Shown here: positions 16,165 through 26,163 of the stretch, piece by piece
Layout: each line of letters opens with the position of its first letter
Position numbering within the stretch: position 1 is the stretch's first letter
Assembly (NCBI RefSeq): GCF_010730745.1
Contig: NZ_AP022615.1
Span: forward strand, 3,472,001 to 3,536,000
Direction: 5' to 3'
DNA: 64,000 bases
Source of the DNA: Mycobacterium heidelbergense
Lineage (GTDB): Bacteria; Actinomycetota; Actinomycetes; Mycobacteriales; Mycobacteriaceae
Position numbers and translations under genes: made by a program
The notes under the pieces: model-generated
The model's database searches: none
Seen by the model: the letters and a program-made list of their open reading frames with translations, nothing else
Told to the model about the DNA's origin: nothing

Positions 16165-16347
16165 ATGTCTGGGGAGAACATCAGAGACCTTTCAAACGAA
16201 GCCGCCGTGGCGTTGCTCAACGCGATCAAGAAAGACGCCGAGTCGTACGGGCCTGCGCAGCTCGAGCAGCTTGCGAATGCTTACGCCACCGTCGTCTCGG
16301 CAGCACCGGGACCGGAGAAAAAGACGGCCCGCCCTATGGCCGGCTAG
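16165..16347 (+). CDS. Small hypothetical protein, 60 residues
   Basis: A 60-residue mainly helical protein (NEAAVALLNAIKKDAESYG, then LEQLANAYATVVSAAPG) with a polar tail. The even coding pattern and the lack of signal or membrane segments suggest a soluble helical protein. It converges on the small-gene chain that ends at 16404. Family not recognised; small genes of this type are common in mycobacterial prophage-like regions. Confidence 0.5.
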   Translation: MSGENIRDLSNEAAVALLNAIKKDAESYGPAQLEQLANAYATVVSAAPGPEKKTARPMAG

Positions 16348-16403
16348 CAATGGGTAGGCGCCTCTAGGGGGCGGGAAAAATGGACGCGCCCCGCGCGCGG
16401 CGG

Positions 16404-16637
16404 CTACATGGGCGGCCCGGGTGGTGTCCCTGCCGCGCACATCTGCTGCAGGAACCAGCGGTATTCGATCGCCCCCAGCGGGTTCTGGACGTCGAGCCGC
16501 GGGTCCGCCGATATCAGCTGGCCGTTGCACTCGACGTAGCCCGGCGGCGTCGGGGGCAATGCGGAGTCGGCGGCAGCGGCCGGCGCCCACGCCACCCAGG
16601 CGGCGGCCATCGCGGCGGCCAGCCACCAGCGGGTCAC
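16404..16637 (-). CDS. Small secreted protein
   Basis: 77 residues from the GTG at 16637. A signal peptide is clear: MTRWW, a hydrophobic Ala/Trp core, and a likely cleavage after AAAA near residue 23. The mature part of about 54 residues has two cysteines (YVECNGQ and LQQMCAAG) that could form a disulfide. The start overlaps the stop of the preceding gene (GTGA). It is the last of four coupled small genes. Function unknown. Confidence 0.6.
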   Translation of the reverse strand: MTRWWLAAAMAAAWVAWAPAAAADSALPPTPPGYVECNGQLISADPRLDVQNPLGAIEYRWFLQQMCAAGTPPGPPM

Positions 16638-16789
16638 CGGGTCACCAACCAGTCGGCGGCCTGCCCGAGCAGGACGCGCGGCCAACCAACAACGCCAGGG
16701 TCGAACGCGGCCGGGTCGGCGTGTAGCAGCACCCAACCCACAGCGGCCACAGTGAGGGCGGCGAACCACGCCCACCCGCGGCGGGTCAC
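16634..16789 (-). CDS. Small single-pass membrane protein
   Basis: 51 residues from the GTG at 16789: a basic N-terminus (MTRRGW) and a hydrophobic helix (AWFAALTVAAVGWVLLH), followed by a short amphipathic tail. It overlaps both neighbours by four bases (GTGA), so it is likely translated only as part of this chain. Function unknown. Confidence 0.5.
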   Translation of the reverse strand: MTRRGWAWFAALTVAAVGWVLLHADPAAFDPGVVGWPRVLLGQAADWLVTR

Positions 16790-17013
16790 CGTTTCACCTC
16801 CCGCACGATGCCGGCGATCGCGAAGGGGAGGCTCACCAGCCATAGCAGCCAGATCGCGAACCCCCCGACGTCGAAGGTGAGCGCCCAGCCGGGTGTTGTG
16901 TGCGCGGCCACGTCGAATGCCATCGAGGCTAGGAGCGTGCACACGAGGTAGGCGGCGGCGCGGCCGCCGATGATGCGGGCCACCGCGCATGTTTTCGACG
17001 GTCTGGTGTTCAC
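16786..17013 (-). CDS. Small two-helix membrane protein
   Basis: 75 residues from the GTG at 17013. Hydrophobic segments AAAYLVCTLLASMAF and FAIWLLWLVSLPFAIAGIV flank a short extracytoplasmic loop, and the C-terminus is basic (VREVKR). Its start overlaps the stop of the gene before it and its stop overlaps the start of the one after it. Function unknown. Confidence 0.55.
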   Translation of the reverse strand: MNTRPSKTCAVARIIGGRAAAYLVCTLLASMAFDVAAHTTPGWALTFDVGGFAIWLLWLVSLPFAIAGIVREVKR

Positions 17014-17297
17014 AGGGCACCGCCTGCCGGGTGGCGTTCCTTGGCTTCGTCGATCGCCTGCCGACGGTCGTCAAGTGATGGGGTGCCGTAGCCGTCGAGG
17101 TGGTCGAGCAGGTTGGCGCAGGACCGGGCCGCGGCGGTGATGTCGACGCAGAGTTCCGCGCCGCGCAGCGCGGCGGGTGTGGCTTCGCCGAGGTCGGGGA
17201 TGGCGCGGCCCGTGCAGCGCAGCGCGTGCCGCAGGTGCTGCAGGGCGTTGGCGAGCGCGGTGTACGCCTCGGTGGTGGTCTCGGGGGTAGTAGGCAT
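17010..17297 (-). CDS. Small helical protein, first gene of a four-gene chain
   Basis: 95 residues from the ATG at 17297, with GAGAGG a few bases upstream. Mostly helical (EAYTALANALQHLRHALRC, ELCVDITAAARSCANLLDHL) with an acidic-basic tail. It leads the chain of small genes that ends at 16404. A 26-bp near-perfect palindrome lies 23 bp before its start. Family not recognised; phage-like setting. Confidence 0.6.
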   Translation of the reverse strand: MPTTPETTTEAYTALANALQHLRHALRCTGRAIPDLGEATPAALRGAELCVDITAAARSCANLLDHLDGYGTPSLDDRRQAIDEAKERHPAGGAL

Positions 17298-17319
17298 GGC
17301 GCCCTCTCGGTTGGTGTCG

Positions 17320-17345
17320 CGGGGTGAGCAAAATTGCTCACCCCG
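17320..17345. promoter_or_regulatory. Palindrome upstream of the small-gene chain
   Basis: Arms CGGGGTGAGCAA (17320-17331) and TTGCTCACCCCG (17334-17345) pair perfectly around an AA. The outer words GGTGTC (17313-17318) and GACACC (17352-17357) extend the symmetry. Its place between the tRNA gene and the first small gene fits an operator for the chain, or a terminator for the tRNA transcript. Confidence 0.6.
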
Positions 17346-17442
17346 TTTGCTGACACCGGACCGGAGGATTTCGAGGGGCATGCCGGGGGCATTCGATGTT
17401 TGGCCAGGTAGCGGAAAAACCGCCTTGACCTGCATTAACGCT

Positions 17443-17518
17443 TGGTGCCCCCGGCAGGATTCGAACCTGCGGCCTTCTGCTCCGGAGGCAGACGCTCTAT
17501 CCCCTGAGCTACGGGGGC
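17443..17518 (-). tRNA. tRNA-Arg (CCG)
   Basis: The minus strand gives a 76-nt cloverleaf with acceptor GCCCCCG/CGGGGGC, D-arm TAGCTCAGGGGATAGAGC, anticodon loop CTCCGGA (anticodon CCG, for CGG codons), T-arm with GGTTCGAATCC, discriminator A and an encoded CCA. It lies before argS as in H37Rv. The 3' end faces the variable region, the usual polarity when a tRNA gene has served as an integration site. Confidence 0.97.
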
Positions 17519-17632
17519 GCACCGACGTACCCGTTGCGCCATTGGGCCCCGCCAGACTAGCGCATTGCGGTGACCCCTCGGCCACCGCAATGGATTCGGG
17601 CGAGAGCACCCCAGCCCATAGGATGGACGTTC

Positions 17633-19285
17633 GTGACCCCCGCCGACCTGGCTGAGCTGCTCAAAACCACCGCCGCCGCGGTGCTCGCCGAGCGCGGGCT
17701 CGACGCTGCCGCTCTGCCGGCGGCCGTCACGGTGGAACGGCCGCGTAACCCCGATCACGGCGATTACGCCAGCAACCTGGCGCTGCAGCTGGGCAAGGCG
17801 GTGGGCGCCAACCCGCGTGAGCTGGCCGGATGGCTCGCGCAAAAGCTGGCCGACGCCGACGGCATCGCCTCGGCGGAGGTGGCGGGGCCCGGCTTCATCA
17901 ACATGCGCCTCGAGGCGTCGGCGCAGGCCAAGGTGATCAACGACGTCATCGACGCTGGCCAGAACTTCGGTCGCTCCGACGCGCTGGCCGGGCACAGGAT
18001 CAACCTGGAATTCGTCTCGGCCAACCCGACCGGGCCGATCCACATCGGCGGCACCCGGTGGGCCGCGGTCGGCGACGCGCTGGGCCGGCTGCTGTCCACC
18101 CAGGGCGCCGGCGTGGTGCGCGAGTACTACTTCAACGACCACGGCACCCAGATCGACCGGTTCGCCAGCTCGCTGATCGCCGCGGCCAAGGGCGAGCCCA
18201 CCCCGGAAGACGGCTACGCCGGCACCTACATCACCGACATCGCCGCGCAGATAGTGCGGAAGGCGCCCGACGCGCTGAGCCTGCCGGAACCCGAGATGCA
18301 CGAGACGTTCCGCGCGATCGGCGTCGACCTGATGTTCACCCACATCAAGGAGTCGCTGCACGAATTCGGCACCGACTTCGACGTCTACACCCACGAAGAA
18401 TCGATGCACACCAGCGGCCGCGTCGAGCAGGCCATCGCCAGGCTTCGCGAGACCGGCAACATCTATGAGAAGGACGGCGCAACCTGGTTGCGCACCAGCG
18501 CCTTTGGTGACGACAAGGACCGCGTCGTGATCAAGAGCGACGGCAAGCCGGCCTACATCGCCGGTGACATCGCCTACTACCTGGACAAGCGGCAACGCGG
18601 TTTCGACCTGTGCATCTACATGCTCGGCGCCGACCATCACGGGTACGTCGCGCGGCTCAAGGCCGTGGCCGCCGCGTTCGGCGACGACCCCGCCACCGTC
18701 GAGGTGCTCATCGGGCAGCTGGTCAACCTGGTCCGCGACGGCCAGCCGGTCCGGATGAGCAAGCGGGCCGGGACCGTGCTCACGCTCGACGACCTGGTCG
18801 AGGCGATCGGCGTCGACGCGGCGCGCTACAGCCTGATCCGCTCGTCGGTGGACACCCCGATCGACATCGACCTGGCGCTGTGGTCCTCGGCGTCCAACGA
18901 AAACCCGGTCTACTACGTGCAATACGCGCACGCCCGGCTTTCGGCGCTGGCCCGCAACGCCGCCGAGCTCGGCCTGATCCCCGACACCGAACACCTCGAG
19001 CTGCTCGGCCACGACAAGGAGGGTGCGCTGCTGCGCACCATCGGCGAATTCCCGCGGGTGCTGGAAACGGCGGCGTCCCTGCGGGAACCGCACCGGGTGT
19101 GCCGGTACCTGGAGGACCTCGCCGGTGACTACCACCGGTTCTACGACTCCTGCCGGGTGTTGCCCCAGGGCGACGAGCGGCCCACCGACCTGCACACCGC
19201 GCGCCTGGCGCTGTGCCAGGCCACCCGCCAGGTCATCGCCAACGGGCTGGCAATACTCGGCGTCAGCGCCCCGGAGCGAATGTGA
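17633..19285 (+). CDS. argS: Arginyl-tRNA synthetase
   Basis: Attaches arginine to tRNA-Arg in the cytoplasm. 550 residues from the GTG at 17633, the same length and N-terminus (MTPADLAELLK) as Rv1292. The open frame runs 21 codons further up without support. Class I signatures are HIGG in SANPTGPIHIGGTRW and MSKRAG as the KMSKS loop. The anticodon-binding domain fills the last 150 residues. The stop overlaps the lysA start (GTGA), so translation is coupled. A tRNA-Arg gene stands just upstream. Confidence 0.97.
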   Translation: MTPADLAELLKTTAAAVLAERGLDAAALPAAVTVERPRNPDHGDYASNLALQLGKAVGANPRELAGWLAQKLADADGIASAEVAGPGFINMRLEASAQAKVINDVIDAGQNFGRSDALAGHRINLEFVSANPTGPIHIGGTRWAAVGDALGRLLSTQGAGVVREYYFNDHGTQIDRFASSLIAAAKGEPTPEDGYAGTYITDIAAQIVRKAPDALSLPEPEMHETFRAIGVDLMFTHIKESLHEFGTDFDVYTHEESMHTSGRVEQAIARLRETGNIYEKDGATWLRTSAFGDDKDRVVIKSDGKPAYIAGDIAYYLDKRQRGFDLCIYMLGADHHGYVARLKAVAAAFGDDPATVEVLIGQLVNLVRDGQPVRMSKRAGTVLTLDDLVEAIGVDAARYSLIRSSVDTPIDIDLALWSSASNENPVYYVQYAHARLSALARNAAELGLIPDTEHLELLGHDKEGALLRTIGEFPRVLETAASLREPHRVCRYLEDLAGDYHRFYDSCRVLPQGDERPTDLHTARLALCQATRQVIANGLAILGVSAPERM

Positions 19286-20700
19286 ACGTCCACCCCGCCG
19301 GTCCCCGGCATGCCGACGAGACGCGTCACGCCGAAAGCCCGCCGCGCCCGCAATCCCCCGAGGAGCTGCTGGTGTTGGCCCCACACGTGTGGCCGCGCAG
19401 CACAACTCGCGACGAAACGGGTGCCGCGGTCATCGGGGGAGTCCCGGTGACCCGCCTCGCCCAGGAGTATGGGACGCCGTTGTTCGTCATCGACGAGGAC
19501 GACTTTCGCTCCCGCTGCCAGGACATGGCGGCGGCCTTCGGCGGCGGCCGCAACGTCCACTACGCCGCCAAGGCGTTCCTGTGCACCGAAATAGCGCGCT
19601 GGATCGACGAAGAGGGCCTCTCGCTGGACGTGTGCACCGGTGGGGAGCTGGCGGTGGCGCTGCACGCCGACTTTCCGCCGGAGCGAATCACGTTCCACGG
19701 CAACAACAAATCCGTCGCAGAACTGACAGCCGCGGTCAAGGCCGGCGTGGGCCACGTCGTGCTGGACTCGATGACCGAGATCGAGCGCCTCGACACCATC
19801 GCGGGCGAGGCGGGCGTCGTCCAGAACGTGCTCGTGCGCCTCACCGTCGGTGTCGAGGCGCACACCCACGAGTTCATCTCCACCGCACACGAGGACCAGA
19901 AGTTCGGGCTGTCGGTGGCCAGCGGCGCGGCGATGGCGGCGGTGCGCCGGGTGTTCGCCACCGATCACCTGCGACTGGTCGGGCTGCACAGCCACATCGG
20001 CTCCCAGATCTTCGACGTCGCCGGCTTCGAACTCGCCGCGCACCGCGTCATCGGCCTGCTGCGCGAAATTGTCGCCGAGTTCGGCCCGGAAAAGACGGCC
20101 CAGCTGTCCACCGTCGATCTCGGTGGCGGCCTGGGTATCTCGTACCTGGCGCCCGACGACCCGCCGCCGGTGGCCGAGCTGGCGGACAAGCTGGGCGTCA
20201 TCGTGCGCAACGAGTCGGCGGCCGTGGGGCTGCCCGCCCCGAGGCTGGTGGTCGAGCCCGGGCGGGCCATCGCCGGACCGGGCACCATCACGCTGTACGA
20301 GGTCGGTACCGTCAAGGACGTCGACGTGAGCACCACGGCGCACCGGCGTTACGTCAGCGTCGACGGCGGCATGAGCGACAACATCCGCACCGCGCTCTAC
20401 GACGCGCAGTACGACGCCCGGCTGGTTTCGCGGAAAAGCGATGCGCCGGCGGAGCTCGCCCGCATCGTCGGGAAGCACTGTGAGACGGGCGATATCGTCG
20501 TCCGCGACGCCTGGGTCCCGGGTGACCTGCGGCCCGGGGACCTGCTCGGGGTCGCCGCGACCGGCGCCTACTGCTATTCGCTGTCGAGCCGTTACAACAT
20601 GGTCGGCCGCCCCGCCGTGGTAGCCGTGCGCGCCGGCCGCGCCCGCCTGGTCCTGCGCCGCGAGACGGTCGACGATCTGCTGAGTCTGGAAGTGAGGTGA
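19282..20700 (+). CDS. lysA: Diaminopimelate decarboxylase
   Basis: PLP enzyme for the last step of lysine synthesis, meso-diaminopimelate to lysine. 472 residues from the GTG that overlaps the argS stop. The PLP lysine is in HYAAKAF; later motifs include HSHIGSQI, a GGGLGI phosphate loop and EPGRAI. The first 25 or so residues (PAGPRHADETRHAES) extend beyond the H37Rv protein, which starts near ELLVLAPHVWPR; an internal start is possible. The stop overlaps the thrA GTG. Confidence 0.96.
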   Translation: MNVHPAGPRHADETRHAESPPRPQSPEELLVLAPHVWPRSTTRDETGAAVIGGVPVTRLAQEYGTPLFVIDEDDFRSRCQDMAAAFGGGRNVHYAAKAFLCTEIARWIDEEGLSLDVCTGGELAVALHADFPPERITFHGNNKSVAELTAAVKAGVGHVVLDSMTEIERLDTIAGEAGVVQNVLVRLTVGVEAHTHEFISTAHEDQKFGLSVASGAAMAAVRRVFATDHLRLVGLHSHIGSQIFDVAGFELAAHRVIGLLREIVAEFGPEKTAQLSTVDLGGGLGISYLAPDDPPPVAELADKLGVIVRNESAAVGLPAPRLVVEPGRAIAGPGTITLYEVGTVKDVDVSTTAHRRYVSVDGGMSDNIRTALYDAQYDARLVSRKSDAPAELARIVGKHCETGDIVVRDAWVPGDLRPGDLLGVAATGAYCYSLSSRYNMVGRPAVVAVRAGRARLVLRRETVDDLLSLEVR

Positions 20701-22028
20701 CCGTGTCCGGTGACGAAAAGCCCGTCGGCGTAGCGGTACTCGGGTTGGGCAACGTCGGCAGCGAGGTCGTCCGCATCATCGAGGACAGCGCCGAGGATTT
20801 GGCGGCTCGCGTCGGCGCCCCGTTGGTGCTGCGCGGCATCGGGGTGCGCCGCGTCGGCGCCGACCGCGGCGTGCCGGTCGGCCTGCTCACCGACAACATC
20901 GAGGAGCTCGTCTCGCGCGAGGACGTCGACATCGTCGTCGAGGTGATGGGGCCGGTAGAGCCCGCCCGCAAGGCGATCCTGTCCGCGCTCGAGCACGGCA
21001 AGTCCGTCGTCACGGCCAACAAGGCCCTGCTGTCCACGTCCACCGGGGAGCTGGCGCAGGCGGCCGAAAACGCCCACGTCGACCTGTATTTCGAGGCGGC
21101 GGTCGCGGGCGCCATCCCGGTCATCCGCCCGCTCACCCAGTCGCTGGCCGGCGACACCGTGCTGCGGGTGGCCGGCATCGTCAACGGCACCACCAACTAC
21201 ATCCTGTCCGCGATGGACAGCACCGGCGCCGACTACGACACCGCTCTGGCCGAGGCCGGCGCGCTGGGCTACGCCGAGGCCGATCCCACCGCCGACGTCG
21301 AGGGCTACGACGCCGCGGCCAAGGCCGCGATCCTGGCGTCCATCGCGTTCCACACCCGGGTGACCGCCGACGACGTCCATCGCGAGGGCATCACCACGAT
21401 CACCCCCGCCGACTTCGCCTCCGCACGCGCCCTGGGCTGCACCATCAAGCTGCTGTCCATCTGCGAGCGCATCACGGGAGATGATGGGCAGGAACGGGTT
21501 TCGGCCCGCGTCTATCCGGCGCTGGTGCCGCTGTCGCACCCGCTCGCCACCGTCAGCGGGGCGTTCAACGCGGTGGTGGTCGAGGCGGCGGCCTCGGGGC
21601 GGCTGATGTTCTACGGCCAGGGGGCCGGCGGCGCGCCCACCGCATCGGCGGTCACCGGCGACCTGGTGATGGCCGCGCGCAACCGGGTCCTGGGCAGCCG
21701 CGGGCCGAAGGAGTCCCGGTACGCCCAACTTCCTATCGCGCCAATGGGTTTGATCTCTACCCGCTATTACGTCAGCATGAACGTCGCCGACAAGCCGGGC
21801 GTGTTGTCCTCGGTGGCGGCGGAATTCGCCAAGCGCGAGGTGAGCATCGCCGAGGTCCGCCAGGAAGGCGTGGTGGGCGAGGGCGGGCGACGGGTGGGAG
21901 CCCGCGTCGTGGTGGTCACCCACACCGCCACCGACGCCGCGCTGTCCGAAACCGTCCACGCGCTGGCGGATTTGGACGTCGTGCAGGGCGTGACGAGCGT
22001 GCTGCGACTGGAAGGGACCAGCCTATGA
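20697..22028 (+). CDS. thrA: Homoserine dehydrogenase
   Basis: Reduces aspartate semialdehyde to homoserine for threonine, isoleucine and methionine. 443 residues: N-terminal NAD(P) fold with GLGNVGSEV near 14-22, catalytic domain with AAVAGAIPVIRPL and NGTTNYIL, and a C-terminal ACT domain (YYVSMNVADKPGVLSSVA) for threonine feedback. The GTG overlaps the lysA stop; the GTG two codons on is an alternative. The stop overlaps the thrC ATG (ATGA). Homologue of Rv1294. Confidence 0.96.
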   Translation: MTVSGDEKPVGVAVLGLGNVGSEVVRIIEDSAEDLAARVGAPLVLRGIGVRRVGADRGVPVGLLTDNIEELVSREDVDIVVEVMGPVEPARKAILSALEHGKSVVTANKALLSTSTGELAQAAENAHVDLYFEAAVAGAIPVIRPLTQSLAGDTVLRVAGIVNGTTNYILSAMDSTGADYDTALAEAGALGYAEADPTADVEGYDAAAKAAILASIAFHTRVTADDVHREGITTITPADFASARALGCTIKLLSICERITGDDGQERVSARVYPALVPLSHPLATVSGAFNAVVVEAAASGRLMFYGQGAGGAPTASAVTGDLVMAARNRVLGSRGPKESRYAQLPIAPMGLISTRYYVSMNVADKPGVLSSVAAEFAKREVSIAEVRQEGVVGEGGRRVGARVVVVTHTATDAALSETVHALADLDVVQGVTSVLRLEGTSL

Positions 22029-23107
22029 GCGCTCCGCGCACGGCCATCCACCATCCCTGGCCGGGTGTGATCGCGGCGTACCGCGACCGGCTGCCCGTCG
22101 GGAACGACTGGGCCCCGGTCACCCTGCTCGAGGGCGGCACCCCGCTGATCGCGGCGACCCGGCTGTCGGAAAAGACCGGCTGCACCGTCCACCTCAAGGT
22201 CGAAGGCCTCAACCCCACCGGCTCCTTCAAGGACCGGGGCATGACGATGGCGGTCACCGACGCCGTGGCCCGCGGCCAGCGGGCCGTGTTGTGCGCGTCG
22301 ACCGGAAACACCTCGGCGTCGGCGGCGGCATACGCCGCCCGCGCCGGCATCACCTGCGCGGTGCTGATACCGCAGGGCAAGATCGCGATGGGCAAGCTGG
22401 CGCAGGCGGTCATGCACGGCGCCAAGATCATCCAGATCGACGGCAACTTCGACGACTGCCTGGAACTGGCCCGCAAGATGGCCGCCGACTTCCCGACGAT
22501 CTCGCTCGTCAACTCCGTCAACCCGGTGCGCATCGAGGGCCAGAAGACGGCGGCGTTCGAGATCGTGGACGCGCTGGGCGCCGCGCCGGACGTGCACGCG
22601 CTCCCGGTCGGCAACGCCGGGAACATCACCGCGTACTGGAAGGGCTACACCGAGTACCACCAGGAAGGCGTGATCGACAAGCTGCCCCGCATGCTGGGCA
22701 CCCAGGCGGCCGGCGCGGCGCCGCTGGTGCTCGGCGAACCGGTCAGCCACCCGGAGACCATCGCGACCGCGATCCGCATCGGCGCGCCGGCGTCGTGGAC
22801 GGCCGCCGTCGAGGCGCAGCGGCAATCCAACGGGCGCTTCCTGGCCGCGACCGACGAGGAGATCCTGGCGGCGTACCACCTGGTGGCCGCCTCCGAGGGG
22901 GTCTTCGTCGAGCCCGCGTCGGCGGCCAGCATCGCGGGCCTGCTCAAGGCCGTCGACGACGGCTGGGTGGCCCGCGGGTCGACGGTGGTGTGCACGGTGA
23001 CCGGCAATGGCCTCAAGGATCCCGACACCGCGCTGAAGGACATGCCGAGCGTGTCCCCGCTGCCCGTTGACCCGGTGCTCGTCGTCGAGAAGCTGGGGTT
23101 GCGCTAG
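22025..23107 (+). CDS. thrC: Threonine synthase
   Basis: PLP enzyme that converts O-phosphohomoserine to threonine. 360 residues, the usual size of the short class. The PLP lysine is in GSFKDRGM, the phosphate-binding loop is the PVGNAGN segment, and CASTGNTSASAAAYAAR is conserved. It overlaps thrA by four bases and thrB by one (TAGTG). Homologue of Rv1295. Confidence 0.97.
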   Translation: MSAPRTAIHHPWPGVIAAYRDRLPVGNDWAPVTLLEGGTPLIAATRLSEKTGCTVHLKVEGLNPTGSFKDRGMTMAVTDAVARGQRAVLCASTGNTSASAAAYAARAGITCAVLIPQGKIAMGKLAQAVMHGAKIIQIDGNFDDCLELARKMAADFPTISLVNSVNPVRIEGQKTAAFEIVDALGAAPDVHALPVGNAGNITAYWKGYTEYHQEGVIDKLPRMLGTQAAGAAPLVLGEPVSHPETIATAIRIGAPASWTAAVEAQRQSNGRFLAATDEEILAAYHLVAASEGVFVEPASAASIAGLLKAVDDGWVARGSTVVCTVTGNGLKDPDTALKDMPSVSPLPVDPVLVVEKLGLR

Positions 23108-24051
23108 TGGCTAAGGCCCTGCCCGCCGGGCTGGTGGCCAGCGCCGTGGTGTCGGCGTCCAGCGCGAACCTCGGCCCGGGCTTCGACAGCATCGGCCTGG
23201 CATTGAGCCTTAGCGACGAAATTATCGTCGAGACAACGGCTTCCGGACTGGTCGTGGTCGTCGAGGGCGAGGGCGCCGACCAGGTGCCGCTGGATGCCGG
23301 CCACCTGGTGGTGCGGGCCGTCGAACGCGGGCTGCAAGCCGTCGGGGCCACCGCCCCGGGGTTGGTGGTGCGCTGCCGCAACGCCATCCCGCACTGCCGC
23401 GGTCTCGGCTCGTCGGCGGCGGCCGTCGTCGGCGGCCTCGCCGCAGTGAACGGCCTTGTCGCACAAACGGATTCGATACCGCTCAGCGTCGCCCAGCTGA
23501 TCCAGCTGTCCTCGGAGTTCGAGGGGCATCCCGACAACGCCGCGGCCGCCGTGCTGGGTGGTGCGGTGGTTTCCTGGATTGAGCGCGCCGGCGATCGGTC
23601 CGACTACCTGGGCGTCCCGCTGCGGCTTCACCCCGACATCCATGTGTTCCTCGCGATTCCCGAGGAGCGCTCGCTGACCGCGGAGACCCGGGTGCTGCTG
23701 CCCGCGCAGGTCAGCCACGCCGACGCGAGGTTCAACGTCAGCCGGGCCGCGCTGCTGGTGGTGGCCCTCACCGAACGGCCGGATCTGCTGATGGCGGCCA
23801 CCGAGGACCTGCTGCACCAACCGCAACGCGCCCCGGCGATGCCCGTCTCGGCGGAATATTTGCGGCTGTTGCGGCGTCATAAGGTGGCAGCGACGGTTTC
23901 CGGGGCCGGCCCCTCGTTGATCGCACTGAGCACCCAACCCGAATTACCCCTGGAAGCGCTGGACTACGGAGTCACGAACGGATTTACCATCGCCAAGATG
24001 ACTGCCGGCGAAGGAGTTCGCTGGAGCCCGGGAGTCACCGTCGCGGGTTGA
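23107..24051 (+). CDS. thrB: Homoserine kinase
   Basis: GHMP kinase that phosphorylates homoserine to supply threonine synthase. 314 residues from the GTG at 23107 that overlaps the thrC stop. The ATP motif is HCRGLGSSAAAVVGG, with ANLGPGFDSIGLAL at the N-terminus and ATVSGAGPSLIAL near the C-terminus. Last gene of the argS-lysA-thrACB chain. Homologue of Rv1296. Confidence 0.97.
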   Translation: MAKALPAGLVASAVVSASSANLGPGFDSIGLALSLSDEIIVETTASGLVVVVEGEGADQVPLDAGHLVVRAVERGLQAVGATAPGLVVRCRNAIPHCRGLGSSAAAVVGGLAAVNGLVAQTDSIPLSVAQLIQLSSEFEGHPDNAAAAVLGGAVVSWIERAGDRSDYLGVPLRLHPDIHVFLAIPEERSLTAETRVLLPAQVSHADARFNVSRAALLVVALTERPDLLMAATEDLLHQPQRAPAMPVSAEYLRLLRRHKVAATVSGAGPSLIALSTQPELPLEALDYGVTNGFTIAKMTAGEGVRWSPGVTVAG

Positions 24052-24077
24052 TCCACAGCGTGGCGGGAGGGGTTTGC

Positions 24078-24106
24078 TTGCTTCCGGCAGGGATGCGGGT
24101 TATCCT
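24078..24106 (+). promoter_or_regulatory. Probable rho promoter
   Basis: TTGCTT (24078-24083), 17 bp, TATCCT (24101-24106). This is a good housekeeping-sigma promoter just after thrB and predicts a rho leader of about 205 nt. Assigned by eye only. Confidence 0.55.
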
Positions 24107-24318
24107 CGGAGCCGTCCAGCAATTGCAGCATCTGCATCTGCATCCATACTGCCTTGCCGCTAGGACAACACCAATTCTTCTCGTGAACGAGGTTCGCCGC
24201 TCTCTCCGCCCATCCCTGGCGATCAGCGTTGCAGAGTCGATGATTGGGCGCACTCGGCGAATTGGCTGAATGCAACGACCCCCGTATGAGCTGATCAGCG
24301 GGGGAAGAAAGGAAATCC
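24107..24318 (+). promoter_or_regulatory. Long rho leader with a hairpin next to the ribosome site
   Basis: No gene is seen in this leader. CCCCCG at 24279-24284 and CGGGGG at 24299-24304 pair around a 14-nt loop that itself contains the palindrome GCTGATCAGC (24290-24299). The purine-rich ribosome site (AAGAAAGGAAA) comes directly after the stem. The long leader fits the autogenous attenuation of rho known in other bacteria; for this genome it is inference. Confidence 0.5.
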
Positions 24319-26151
<1,833 letters not shown>

Positions 26152-26163
26152 CCCACGCCGGCC

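Noticed and set aside
10303..17442. A CRISPR array or insertion sequence in the variable region
   Set aside because: No regularly spaced repeats and no transposase-like frame were found. The repeats at 15148-15203 occur only twice.
17443..17518. A second attachment-site copy of the tRNA 3' end near 10300-10760
   Set aside because: I looked for the GGCAGGATTCGAACC stretch and its complement there by eye and found none, so att sites are not annotated.
19213..19281. Upstream extension of lysA inside argS
   Set aside because: The GTG at 19282 forms the usual overlap with the argS stop; the extension is only the out-of-frame reading of argS.
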